Assembly: GCA_959020035.1 (NCBI GenBank) | Contig: CAUEQX010000004.1 | Coordinates: 1 to 31,436, forward strand | DNA: 31,436 bases | Source of the DNA: an uncultured Collinsella sp. | GTDB taxonomy: Bacteria > Actinomycetota > Coriobacteriia > Coriobacteriales > Coriobacteriaceae | Reading direction: 5' to 3' | Shown here: positions 18,324-26,017 of the stretch, piece after piece | How positions within the stretch are numbered: the stretch's first letter is position 1 | Layout: each line of letters begins with the position of its first letter | The notes under the pieces: model-generated | Seen by the model: the letters and a program-made list of their open reading frames with translations, nothing else | What the model was told of the DNA's origin: nothing | The model's database searches: none | Position numbers and translations under genes: made by a program

Positions 18324-18351
18324 ACTCATTTAAGTCTGTCCCCAACGACTA
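18324..18351. repeat. Half-copy of the palindromic repeat, overlapping the peptidase stop
   Basis: CTCATTTAAGTCTGTCCCCA (18325-18344) followed by ACGACTAG repeats the right half of the 17993-18044 element and of the 12204-12229 half-copy. It includes 18349-18351, the TAG stop codon of the minus-strand peptidase gene. Confidence 0.75.
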
Positions 18352-19383
18352 GTAGTAGGCCCACATGGCTTCGACTTCGTTGAGGACCTCTACGACGCCC
18401 CAGCGGCGGGCGCTGCGGCTGGCCGAGTTGGGATCGAAGACTTCAATCTGGTCGGCGTCGTCAATACCGTAAAGTACAATGTAGTGGCCCACGTTGGTAA
18501 AGGTGCCCGGCCGAACGGCGGCGATGACGGGCGCTCCCGAACGCAGCGCCTGAGTCATCGAGTCGCGATTGTTATGAAGCTCCGTTCCGTTAAGTCCCAA
18601 CTGCCACGCACCGCTCGTCATAAACGACCATTCGGTTGCACCGGTGGGGGCGTAATTGCCTGCCTCGGAAAGCGCGCACATATTGACGGGGGTCATATCG
18701 GTGCGTCCCGTCTTAAAGATATAGACCATGGTGAGGCACGTAGGCCCGCAGGCATTTTGGCGGATGGTACCGCCGGCGTAAGGCAGCTCCGACCATGCAG
18801 GGTCGATCTGATAGATATGGGGCATCGTGCCGGCTTGCCATTGCGAGCGCGGGGTCGAAAAGGCGAAAGAATAACCGGGCGCGACGGGGGCCTTGAGCAG
18901 CTTGTCCTCGGCGGTGGGCTCGAGACCGGCCGAGCCGTGGGACATACAGGAGCTCATAAGCACAAAGACCAGACAGATGAGGATAGAGCACAGTGCGAGG
19001 CAAAGCCGACGAGCCGGCAGGGCGGGGGCATTCACGTACGATGTCGAGCGGTAGGGCTTGCCGTCGCGTCCGCCTTGGGGATGCGAAAAGAAGCGGTTGA
19101 TATGGCTGCCGGGCTGACGTGCGCCGTTGCGGCGCAGTTGCGGAACCTCGGCTTGGCGCTGTCGAGTGCGCGCGCCCAAGCGGCTATCTTGCTGTGCGCT
19201 TGTGCCCGTGCTCGGACGGCCACTCTGCCGTGTTCTGTTTGTCTGCTGCCGAGACGAAGGCCTGGGTTGCTCTTGAGGGCGTTGCGGATTGCTGCTCGTG
19301 GCACTTCTGGGCGTCGGCGTGGTGCGGCCAGCAAGGCGAACGCTTTGTCGCCGTTGATCACCGTCGTTGTATCCGTATGCCAT
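18349..19383 (-). CDS. Membrane-anchored C39-like (papain-fold) cysteine peptidase
   Basis: Encodes 344 residues. Residues 1-120 are Gln/Arg/Ser/Pro-rich and likely disordered in the cytoplasm. Residues about 125-147 form one membrane segment, after which the chain is extracytoplasmic. The C-terminal domain (about 175-344) has the catalytic cysteine in QNACGPTCLTMVY (C212), the histidine in NVGHYIVLYGID (H300) and the aspartate in VFDPNS (D317), the C39_2 pattern. No ABC transporter domain or bacteriocin gene is nearby, so this is a stand-alone surface enzyme; substrate unknown. Weak RBS AAGGCGG precedes the ATG. The stop codon lies in a dispersed repeat, so the last residues may have been changed by its insertion. 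It is the only gene on the minus strand in this half of the window. Confidence 0.85.
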   Translation of the reverse strand: MAYGYNDGDQRRQSVRLAGRTTPTPRSATSSNPQRPQEQPRPSSRQQTNRTRQSGRPSTGTSAQQDSRLGARTRQRQAEVPQLRRNGARQPGSHINRFFSHPQGGRDGKPYRSTSYVNAPALPARRLCLALCSILICLVFVLMSSCMSHGSAGLEPTAEDKLLKAPVAPGYSFAFSTPRSQWQAGTMPHIYQIDPAWSELPYAGGTIRQNACGPTCLTMVYIFKTGRTDMTPVNMCALSEAGNYAPTGATEWSFMTSGAWQLGLNGTELHNNRDSMTQALRSGAPVIAAVRPGTFTNVGHYIVLYGIDDADQIEVFDPNSASRSARRWGVVEVLNEVEAMWAYY

Positions 19384-19401
19384 TCGTACCGCCTTGTCTC
19401 A

Positions 19402-19407
19402 TGTATA
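19402..19407 (-). promoter_or_regulatory. Candidate -10 of the peptidase gene
   Basis: On the minus strand this reads TATACA, 18 bases before the start codon at 19383. It is close to the gene and has no good -35, so support is modest. Confidence 0.3.
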
Positions 19408-19678
19408 ACCTGTCTATCCTACAAAAAAGATGTGCAACAAATGGGTCCGCGCGTCAAAAGCTCGGTAAACGGTACGAAAGGCGCAAAACACACGGCCTCA
19501 AAAACATCTCTATATGCGTCCGATGAGCGTACGCCCGTCGGACGGGCGACAACAATGAGCGGCAAACCGTGCCGTTCGTCCCAAAAACGGCGCCGCTCGT
19601 TTTGCAGTTCTGCCTTCGGTCGAGCCACAAGCGGCGCTGCTGTGCCAAGGCCGTATCTTAAAGCCATGAAATAAAAGC

Positions 19679-19724
19679 GCGCGGCAAAACAGACCGCGCA
19701 AGGGGTGACGCCAAAGAGGCGTCA
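19679..19724 (+). promoter_or_regulatory. Two leader hairpins before the APC permease gene
   Basis: GCGCGG (19679-19684) pairs with CCGCGC (19694-19699), and TGACGCC (19706-19712) pairs perfectly with GGCGTCA (19718-19724) around AAAGA. The RBS AAAGGAGGGG starts 7 bases later. The rest of the 360-base gap (19384-19678) between the divergent genes shows no convincing gene; it must hold the permease promoter but no clear -35/-10 pair stands out. Confidence 0.5.
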
Positions 19725-19744
19725 ATAAGGAAAGGAGGGGAACA

Positions 19745-21196
19745 ATGGCGGACAAGAACGCAGAAGTTGCAGTCGAAGGTAACGGCGGCATGAAGAAAAC
19801 GCTTTCGCTCTGGAACTTCTTCACCATCGGTTTCGGTGCCATCATCGGAACTGGCTGGGTTCTGCAGGTCGGCGACTGGATGGTCGTGGGCGGCGGTCCC
19901 GTTCCCGCTATGATCGCATTCCTCTTGGGTGCAATCTTTCTCGTGCCCGTCGGAGCTGTTTTCGGTGAGCTCACGGCTGCTATCCCCATCTCGGGCGGCA
20001 TCGTCGAGTATGTCGATCGTAGCTTTGGCCGTACGCTGAGCTATATCACCGGTTGGCTCCTGGCCCTGGGCAACGGCATCCTGTGCCCGTGGGAGGCAAT
20101 CGCTATCTCGACCCTCGTGTCCGAGATGTTCGGCAGCCTGCCCGGTCTTGAGTGGCTGCGTGCCGTCAAGCTCTATACCATCCTGGGCGCCGACGTTTAC
20201 CTGTTCCCGACGCTGATCGCGCTCGGCTTTGCAACCTACGTCATCTTCCTCAACTTCCGCGGTGCCAGCTCGGCCGCCAAGCTGCAGGCCTTCCTGACCA
20301 AGGCCCTGCTCTGCGGCATGCTGCTCGCCATGGGCGTCTCGCTGTTCACCGGCTCGCCGGACAACGCCATGCCCGTGTTCTCCCAGGTCACCGGTGCTGG
20401 CGGCGGCAAGCCTGCTACCGAGGGCACCAGCCTGTTCGCAGGCATCGTTTCGGTCCTGGTTCTGACCCCGTTCTTCTACGCCGGTTTCGACACCATTCCT
20501 CAGCAGGCTGAGGAAGCGGCCGAGGGCCTCAACTGGAACAAGTTCGGCAAGATCATCTCCCTGGCCCTGCTGGCCGCAGGCGGCTTCTACATGGTCTGCA
20601 TCTACTCGTTCGGCACCATCCTCGACTGGCATGAGTTCGTTAAGAGCCCGGTTCCCGCGCTTGCCTGCCTCAAGGGCATCAACATGCTCCTGTACCTGGC
20701 CATGCTCGTCATCGCCACGCTTGGACCCATGGGCCCGATGAACTCCTTCTACGGCGCCACGAGCCGCATCATGCTCGCCATGGGCCGAAAGGGCCAGCTG
20801 CCCGAGAAGTTCGCCGAGGTCGATCCCAAGTCCGGCGCTCCCAAGCTCGCCTGCGTCGTTCTGGGCGTCATCACCGTCGTCGGTCCGTTCCTGGGCAAGA
20901 ACATGCTCATCCCTCTGACCAACGTGTCGGCTCTCGCCTTCATCTTCTCCTGCGGCATGGTCGCCCTCGCTTGCCTGCGCATGCGCTTCACCGAGCCCGA
21001 CCTGCCTCGTCCCTACGAGGTGCCCGGCGGCAAGTTTGGCATCAGCCTCGCTATCGTTGCCTGCGGCACCATCATTGGCCTGCTCGTGATCCCGTTCTCT
21101 CCCGCCTCCCTCAACATGGTGGAGTGGAGCATCGTGATCGGCTGGTTGGCTATTGGCCTGGCCCTCATGGCTTTCACCAATTCCCGCAAAAAGTAA
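19745..21196 (+). CDS. APC-superfamily amino acid permease
   Basis: Encodes 483 residues with about 12 membrane segments. AAAGGAGGGG at 19731-19740 is well placed. The first helix carries the APC substrate-site motif GFGAIIGTGW (residues 29-38), broken by the glycines that hold the amino acid carboxylate; later segments PWEAIAIS, FYAGFDTIPQQAEEA and GATSRIMLAMGRKGQLPEKFAEV are typical of APC amino acid or amine transporters. Substrate cannot be told. An amidohydrolase follows 131 bases later with the same strong codon bias, so the permease may import its substrate or export or exchange its product. The hairpins between the genes may set their expression ratio. Confidence 0.92.
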   Translation: MADKNAEVAVEGNGGMKKTLSLWNFFTIGFGAIIGTGWVLQVGDWMVVGGGPVPAMIAFLLGAIFLVPVGAVFGELTAAIPISGGIVEYVDRSFGRTLSYITGWLLALGNGILCPWEAIAISTLVSEMFGSLPGLEWLRAVKLYTILGADVYLFPTLIALGFATYVIFLNFRGASSAAKLQAFLTKALLCGMLLAMGVSLFTGSPDNAMPVFSQVTGAGGGKPATEGTSLFAGIVSVLVLTPFFYAGFDTIPQQAEEAAEGLNWNKFGKIISLALLAAGGFYMVCIYSFGTILDWHEFVKSPVPALACLKGINMLLYLAMLVIATLGPMGPMNSFYGATSRIMLAMGRKGQLPEKFAEVDPKSGAPKLACVVLGVITVVGPFLGKNMLIPLTNVSALAFIFSCGMVALACLRMRFTEPDLPRPYEVPGGKFGISLAIVACGTIIGLLVIPFSPASLNMVEWSIVIGWLAIGLALMAFTNSRKK

Positions 21197-21216
21197 CGCC
21201 TAGCCGGGGCGGATCG

Positions 21217-21297
21217 GGTGCGCGGAATTCTCTCTTCCGCGCACCGAACCCGGCGCCACTTGGGTAGCTTTGTGAGGCCTTAACCCAACACGGCCTC
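21217..21297 (+). other. Two hairpins between permease and amidohydrolase
   Basis: GGTGCGCGGAA (21217-21227) pairs perfectly over 11 bases with TTCCGCGCACC (21235-21245); GAGGCC (21274-21279) pairs with GGCCTC (21292-21297). Neither is followed by a T tract. They may protect the permease mRNA end or mark an RNA-processing point within one operon. Confidence 0.55.
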
Positions 21298-21327
21298 GCC
21301 CACTATATGGATCCATAAGGAGGAACC

Positions 21328-22605
21328 ATGTCCACTAAGTATGCAATCGTTGGCGGTAAGCTCATCGACGGTACCGGTGCCGAGCCGGTCGAGAACTCCC
21401 TCGTTCTCGTCGACGACAACGGCAAGATCGAGTACGCCGGTGCTATGCAGGACCTTCCCGAGGGCGTTGAGGTTATCGACGCCGCCGGCAAGACTGTCCT
21501 TCCCGGCCTGATCGACACCCACCTGCACTTCTCGGGCAACTTGACTGACGATGACACCGACTGGGTCATGCAGCCGCTCCTCGAGAAGCAGGCCGTCGCC
21601 GTCAAGCAGGCCTATGACTGCCTCACCCACGGCCTCACCACCGTCTGCGAGATCGGCCGCTTTGGTATCCAGATCCGTGACTGCATCGACAAGGGCGTCT
21701 TCAAGGGCCCGCGCGTTCTGGCCACCGGCCTTGGCTTCTGCCGCGTTGCCGGCCACGGCGACTCCCACCACTGCAGCCAGGAGCTCAACAAGGAATCGCA
21801 CCCCTGGGGCGATCAGGTCGACGGTCCTTGGGATCTGCGCAAGGCCGTCCGTCGTCGCCTGCGCGAGAACCCCGATGCCATCAAGATCTGGGCTACCGGT
21901 GGCGGCATCTGGCGCTGGGACTCCGGCCGCGACCAGCACTACTGCTCCGAGGAGATTCAGGCCGTGGTCGAAGAGGCCAAGATGGTCGGCATCCCCGTGT
22001 GGAGCCACTGCTACAACAACCACGCCGCTGCCTACGATTCCGTTCGCTTTGGCTGCGAGCAGCTGATTCACGGCTTCGATATCGATGAGCGCACCATGGA
22101 CCTCATGGCCGAGCAGGGCACCTTCTTCACCCCGACGATCGCCTTCCTGCCCACCTGGTACGCCACCTATCCGCCCGTCTACGTCCCCGAGCTGCACGAC
22201 AAGTACGAGGGCACCTTGGTCGAGAAGGAGCTGCAGCGCAACTACGACTGCCTGCGCGAGGCCAAGAAGCGCGGCGTCGTCATGACGATCGGCTCCGACT
22301 CCTTCTCCTTCGTCACCCCGTACGGCACCTGCTCCATCGAGGAGATGTACGAGTTCGTCGACAAGATCGGCTTCACCCCGGTCGAGACCATCACCTGTGC
22401 CACCCTCAACGGTGCCAAGATGTGCCACATCGAGGACGAGACCGGTTCCATCGAGGCCGGCAAGTGCGCCGACCTGCTGGTCGTCAACGGTGACGTCGCC
22501 GCCGACATCCACGTGCTCAACACCGACAACATGGACGTCATCATGAAGGACGGCTGGATTGTCGAGGGCGGCACCTTCGGCGAGGCAAACAAGTACAGCG
22601 CCTAA
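21328..22605 (+). CDS. Metal-dependent amidohydrolase (imidazolonepropionase/Xaa-Pro dipeptidase-like)
   Basis: Encodes 425 residues; AAGGAGGA precedes the ATG by 5 bases. It has the amidohydrolase plan: a small beta-sandwich (1-58 and the C terminus) around a TIM barrel with metal ligands H65 and H67 in DTHLHFSG, a likely carboxylated lysine K186 in AIKIWATGG, H227 in VWSHCYNN, H248 in LIHGFDID, and catalytic D324 in GSDSFSF. The C-terminal SIEAGKCADLLVVNGDVAADI is typical of the family. Relatives (COG1228) split dipeptides, N-acyl amino acids, cyclic amides or organophosphates, so the substrate here is open. It is cytoplasmic (no signal peptide) and strongly codon-biased. With the upstream permease it probably forms an uptake-and-hydrolysis unit. 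Confidence 0.88.
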   Translation: MSTKYAIVGGKLIDGTGAEPVENSLVLVDDNGKIEYAGAMQDLPEGVEVIDAAGKTVLPGLIDTHLHFSGNLTDDDTDWVMQPLLEKQAVAVKQAYDCLTHGLTTVCEIGRFGIQIRDCIDKGVFKGPRVLATGLGFCRVAGHGDSHHCSQELNKESHPWGDQVDGPWDLRKAVRRRLRENPDAIKIWATGGGIWRWDSGRDQHYCSEEIQAVVEEAKMVGIPVWSHCYNNHAAAYDSVRFGCEQLIHGFDIDERTMDLMAEQGTFFTPTIAFLPTWYATYPPVYVPELHDKYEGTLVEKELQRNYDCLREAKKRGVVMTIGSDSFSFVTPYGTCSIEEMYEFVDKIGFTPVETITCATLNGAKMCHIEDETGSIEAGKCADLLVVNGDVAADIHVLNTDNMDVIMKDGWIVEGGTFGEANKYSA

Positions 22606-22650
22606 GCTACCGTTCATCGATGGCTTGATGTAAAACACAGTATTTGATTG

Positions 22651-22690
22651 CATAATGCAATGGAGAGGGTCGCTTGCGGCCCTCTTTATT
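22651..22690 (+). promoter_or_regulatory. Promoter and terminator-like leader hairpin before the first LytS-type kinase
   Basis: CATAAT at 22651-22656 is a -10 candidate (TTGATG at 22625-22630 is 20 bases upstream). Directly after it AGAGGGTCGC (22664-22673) and GCGGCCCTCT (22676-22685) form a stem with one G-U pair, followed by TTATT. If the true transcription start lies a few bases after the -10, the hairpin is at the very 5' end of the mRNA. Confidence 0.5.
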
Positions 22691-22717
22691 GCTATGGGGT
22701 GCGTCAGTAAGAAGGAG

Positions 22718-24109
22718 ATGACAGTGGATCTCAATAGGCTGATTCTGGGCAAGAGCTACAACTCTACCAAGGTCTTTCGTACCGCTCAGCATGTGGTTCA
22801 AGCCATCTTGCTCGGTATTGTCGTTCCACTGCTTATCCTGCTACTCATCTGGGATCTAACCGATAATCCCAATCCCGTTCCGGCCGTTGTCGTCATTGCC
22901 GGCTTGGTCATGCTGTGCTTCTTCTTCTCGTACGTCTTTGTCGTTCCCGACGACCTCACATCGAGCGCAACCGACCGCACGCTCGCCATCGCATCAAAAA
23001 TATTCGCCTACACGTCGCGCGGCCTTACGCCCGAAGCTGCTCTGGGCGCCTCTAAGATCATCCTGTCCGAAACTATCGCCTCTGCCATCTGCTTTACCGA
23101 CGGCAGGCAGGTGTTGGCGAGCTGGGGCGAGGACTCGGCAAAATGCCCCGCGGGCACCCCGGTGGTACTGCGGACTACGCTCAACGTGATCAACAGCGGT
23201 GAGCAAAGCGTGTTCTCGCGCGATGCCTCGACCGAGACGGGTGGCTACTTTCCGCGCCTGCGCGCCGGTATTGTCGCGCCGCTTACCGTGCGCGGGCATT
23301 GCGTGGGCACGCTCGAGCTGTATTATCCCCGTCTGAGCAGCATCGATATGCGCCAGACGGCGCTTGCCTCGGGCTTTGCCGACCTCATTTCCACGCAGCT
23401 TGCGAGCTTTGAGCTTGAGCGCCAGGACGAGCTTACGGCCCGCGTGGAGCTGCGCGCCTTGCAATCGCAGGTCGATCCTCATTTTCTGTTTAACACCATC
23501 AGCACCATCGTGTCACTCGTACGTACCGAGCCGGACAAGGCCAGGTCGCTGCTGATCGACTTCTCCAACTACTATCGTCAGACGCTTTCTGATTCCGATA
23601 CGCTCACCACGCTCGAGCACGAGGTGGAACAGGGCACTCGCTATATCAATCTTATGCAGGCTCGTTATGGCGACGGCCGTCTGCGCGTCTCGGTCGATAT
23701 CGACTTTGAGGTGCGCGATTGCATGGTGCCGCCGTTTATCTTGCAGCCGTTGCTCGAAAACTGCATCAAGCATGCGCAGCGCGAGACCGAGCCGCTTTCT
23801 ATTCATGTTAGGGCTTTCGAGACCGATGACGGTTTGGAGATCATCGTCGAGGACGATGGCATCGGTATGAGCGAAGAGGTCTGCGCGCATCTGTTTGAGC
23901 AACATCGCCTGGAGGAGCCCGAGAGCATTACCGCCGACGGCTCCGTCAAGCGAGGTTGCGGCCTGGCGCTCTTCAACGTGCTTCAGCGCATCCATTTCTT
24001 TTACGGAGAAGATTCCGGCATGCGCGTGAAGTCCCAGGAGGGCGTGGGAACGCAGGTCATCGTCGAGCTGAACGGCGAGCCGCATGAGCCCGCGCCGTTG
24101 ACGGCGTAG
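22718..24109 (+). CDS. LytS-type sensor histidine kinase with GAF-like domain (first copy)
   Basis: Encodes about 461-463 residues. GAAGGAG at 22711-22717 touches the ATG at 22718, so the GTG at 22724 with a 6-base gap is the better start; an earlier in-frame ATG at 22655 would translate the leader hairpin. Residues below count from the GTG. Two membrane segments (24-43, 52-74) with almost no external loop, a GAF-like cytoplasmic domain (about 85-228, with AGIVAPLTVRGHCVGTLELYY), then the His_kinase domain with H253 in VDPHFLFNTIST, an N box LQPLLENCIKHA and the ATP-binding EDDGIGMSE and RGCGLALFNVLQRI. The minimal outside loop suggests the signal is sensed in or near the cytoplasm. Its regulator follows 35 bases later. 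Confidence 0.92.
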   Translation: MTVDLNRLILGKSYNSTKVFRTAQHVVQAILLGIVVPLLILLLIWDLTDNPNPVPAVVVIAGLVMLCFFFSYVFVVPDDLTSSATDRTLAIASKIFAYTSRGLTPEAALGASKIILSETIASAICFTDGRQVLASWGEDSAKCPAGTPVVLRTTLNVINSGEQSVFSRDASTETGGYFPRLRAGIVAPLTVRGHCVGTLELYYPRLSSIDMRQTALASGFADLISTQLASFELERQDELTARVELRALQSQVDPHFLFNTISTIVSLVRTEPDKARSLLIDFSNYYRQTLSDSDTLTTLEHEVEQGTRYINLMQARYGDGRLRVSVDIDFEVRDCMVPPFILQPLLENCIKHAQRETEPLSIHVRAFETDDGLEIIVEDDGIGMSEEVCAHLFEQHRLEEPESITADGSVKRGCGLALFNVLQRIHFFYGEDSGMRVKSQEGVGTQVIVELNGEPHEPAPLTA

Positions 24110-24144
24110 CACTCGAGTGTATTGAGGAGAGAGAGGAAGCGCAC

Positions 24145-24879
24145 ATGTCCGAGGGTTGGAACATCCTGGTAGTTGATGACGAGCCTTCCATTAGGGCTGA
24201 GTTACGCTATCTGTTGGAAAAGGATACGCGTGTGGGTCAGATCGCCGAGGCGGGCAATGTCACCGAAGCCGTGGAGTCGATTCTGTCGAACAAGCCCGAC
24301 GTGCTGTTTTTAGACATTACCATGCCCGGTCGCTCGGGAATTGAGCTTGCCGAGACGCTGCAGAACCTAAAGACGCCGCCGGTGGTTGTGTTTGTGACGG
24401 CGTTTGCCGAATTTGCCGCCGATGCGTATAACCTCGATGCGGTCGACTATGTCGTCAAGCCGGTCGAGGACGCACGCCTGTCAAAGGCACTCGACAAGAT
24501 CGAGGCAGCCTTGGGTGCCCGTCGTGTTATCCATGCTCCGCGCCAGCCTTTGCGTCTGACGGTGGACCGCGGGGGCAAAAAGGTGTTCATTCCCGCCGCA
24601 GACGTCTGCTACTTTGAGGCGCGCGCCGATTTTTGCAACGCCATCTGCGCCGAGGGAACGTACCTGATCAATGAGTCGATCTCTTCGCTCGAGCGTCGCC
24701 TGGACTCCGAGGGCTTTATTCGCGTTCATCGCAGCTACCTGGTCAATTTGGAAGACGTGCACAATGTTGAGATTGGCTCCACGGGGTTGATAGAGCTCAG
24801 GCTCGACCGCGTGAACTCGACGGTGCCGGTGTCCCGTCGTCGTGCCGCCGAGGTTAAAGCACACTTGGGGCTTGCGTAG
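24145..24879 (+). CDS. LytTR-family response regulator (first copy)
   Basis: Encodes 244 residues; GAGGAGAGAGAGGAAG precedes the ATG. The receiver domain (about 5-122) has DDE near the N terminus (11-13), the phosphorylated aspartate D57 in LFLDITMPG, the switch threonine in VTAFAEF and K105 in VVKPVED. The C-terminal LytTR DNA-binding domain (about 142-243) has the usual VCYFEARADFCNAI, FIRVHRSYLVNL and VPVSRRR segments. It is the partner of the kinase encoded 35 bases upstream. It closely resembles the regulator at 30049, including VDYxxKPVE and GFxRVHRxYxVNL, so the two pairs look like duplicates. Target genes are unknown. Confidence 0.94.
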   Translation: MSEGWNILVVDDEPSIRAELRYLLEKDTRVGQIAEAGNVTEAVESILSNKPDVLFLDITMPGRSGIELAETLQNLKTPPVVVFVTAFAEFAADAYNLDAVDYVVKPVEDARLSKALDKIEAALGARRVIHAPRQPLRLTVDRGGKKVFIPAADVCYFEARADFCNAICAEGTYLINESISSLERRLDSEGFIRVHRSYLVNLEDVHNVEIGSTGLIELRLDRVNSTVPVSRRRAAEVKAHLGLA

Positions 24880-24912
24880 ACGGTCTGCATGCCGTCGTTT
24901 ACCATCGCAGGT

Positions 24913-24939
24913 TTGGCATGGGCGCGCGGTGGGCATAAT
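24913..24939 (+). promoter_or_regulatory. Candidate promoter of the phospholipase C-like gene
   Basis: TTGGCA (24913-24918) and CATAAT (24934-24939) are 15 bases apart, with a GGG before the -10. The -10 ends 32 bases before the start codon. Confidence 0.45.
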
Positions 24940-24971
24940 GGGTGGCATCGAATGAAATCGAAAGGATCATT

Positions 24972-25916
24972 ATGCCCGCGCTTATCACCCATCATCTGTT
25001 TGGCGAGGAAAGCATCGACCGTCTTCCACAGGGCGTCATCACGTCCGATGAAGAGCGCATTGCCTTTATCTTGGGCAACCAAGGCCCCGACCCGTTCTTC
25101 TTTCACATTCTGACACCGCGTGTTTCCGACTGCACGCTGCTGGCGCAGGTCATGCATCGGTCGCGCATGTCTCGCCAGTTCGCGTGCCTACGCGACGGCG
25201 TGTCGCATCTGCTGCCGCGCGACGCCAGCTTGGGTCGTGCCTTTGCGCTGGGCCTGCTGTCTCATTACGTGCTCGACCGCAACGCTCATCCCTTTGTCTA
25301 TGAGCAGCAGTTTGGCATCGTGGAGTCCGATTCAGAGCTTGAGGATTCGAGCAGTCAGGTCCATGCCGTGATCGAGAGCGACCTGGATGTGCTGATGCTG
25401 CAGCTTAAACGCGATGGCGCTACGGTTGACGATTACCCGCCGGCGGGCGAGATCGTCACCACCGATCGCATCAATCGCGTGGCCGGCGTGCTGATGAGCT
25501 ATGTTGCCGGACGCGTGTACGGCATTGACATTCCGGCGGGGGAGTACGGTGCTGCCGTTGCCAATATGCAGCGACTTTACCGCGCGATTGAGCCGGCCGG
25601 CTCCGCAAAGACGCACGCGATCTCGCTGGTTGAGGGCTTGGTGCACGATTACTCGCTGCTCGACGGCCTTGCCCATCGCGTGACGACGGAGCTGCCCGAG
25701 CGCACCGGTAACCTGGGCCATCTGACATGGAAGAATCCCTTTACCGACGAGGTCTCGAACGAGAGTTTCCCCGAGGTCTTTGATCGCGCGCTGGTCGATT
25801 ACGAGTGCACGGTCGCACGTTTTATCGAGACCGGTGACATGGATGCCGTGACCAGTCACGTCAACTACAGCGGTCGCGTGCTCAATGCCGATGAGGAGTT
25901 CGACCGCGAGGAATAG
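24972..25916 (+). CDS. Zinc-dependent phospholipase C-like metal hydrolase
   Basis: Encodes 314 residues from the ATG at 24972, with AAAGGA 5 bases upstream; an ATG at 24942 lies close to the promoter and lacks an RBS. The N terminus MPALITHHLFGE and LGNQGPDPFFFH (D40, H45), then LLSHYVLDRNAHPFVYEQ, give the His/Asp pattern of the all-helical zinc-dependent phospholipase C fold (PF00882). No signal peptide is present, unlike secreted clostridial alpha-toxin-type enzymes, so it is probably cytoplasmic and not a toxin; the substrate may be a lipid, a phosphate ester or something else. It sits between two LytS/LytTR pairs with its own promoter. Confidence 0.85.
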   Translation: MPALITHHLFGEESIDRLPQGVITSDEERIAFILGNQGPDPFFFHILTPRVSDCTLLAQVMHRSRMSRQFACLRDGVSHLLPRDASLGRAFALGLLSHYVLDRNAHPFVYEQQFGIVESDSELEDSSSQVHAVIESDLDVLMLQLKRDGATVDDYPPAGEIVTTDRINRVAGVLMSYVAGRVYGIDIPAGEYGAAVANMQRLYRAIEPAGSAKTHAISLVEGLVHDYSLLDGLAHRVTTELPERTGNLGHLTWKNPFTDEVSNESFPEVFDRALVDYECTVARFIETGDMDAVTSHVNYSGRVLNADEEFDREE

Positions 25917-25966
25917 GGCTCGTGCGTGCCCCTTTGCCGAATCCTTACCGGCGGTTCTGGACAATT

Positions 25967-25976
25967 GGGGTACGAT
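25967..25976 (+). promoter_or_regulatory. Candidate -10 of the MFS transporter gene
   Basis: GGGGTACGAT, with hexamer TACGAT, ends 41 bases before the start codon. It resembles the other G-run -10 elements in this window; no clear -35 is present. Confidence 0.4.
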
Positions 25977-26017
25977 GAGCTAACTGCATATCGGGCGAAT
26001 ACGAAGGGTCCCTGTCC

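Noticed and set aside
18113..18325. 70-residue minus-strand frame between the PTS operon and the peptidase gene
   Set aside because: It is a translation of the 62-base repeats and their hairpin, so it is treated as repeat DNA.
17993..18351. CRISPR array
   Set aside because: The repeats are palindromic, few, unequal in spacing or 62-base tandem with similar spacers, and there are no cas genes.
18484..19674. 396-residue plus-strand frame opposite the peptidase gene
   Set aside because: No RBS or domain; the minus strand encodes the peptidase with its catalytic residues.
24972..25916. Secreted alpha-toxin-like phospholipase
   Set aside because: There is no signal peptide and no C2-like membrane-binding domain; only the zinc-binding helical fold pattern is shared.
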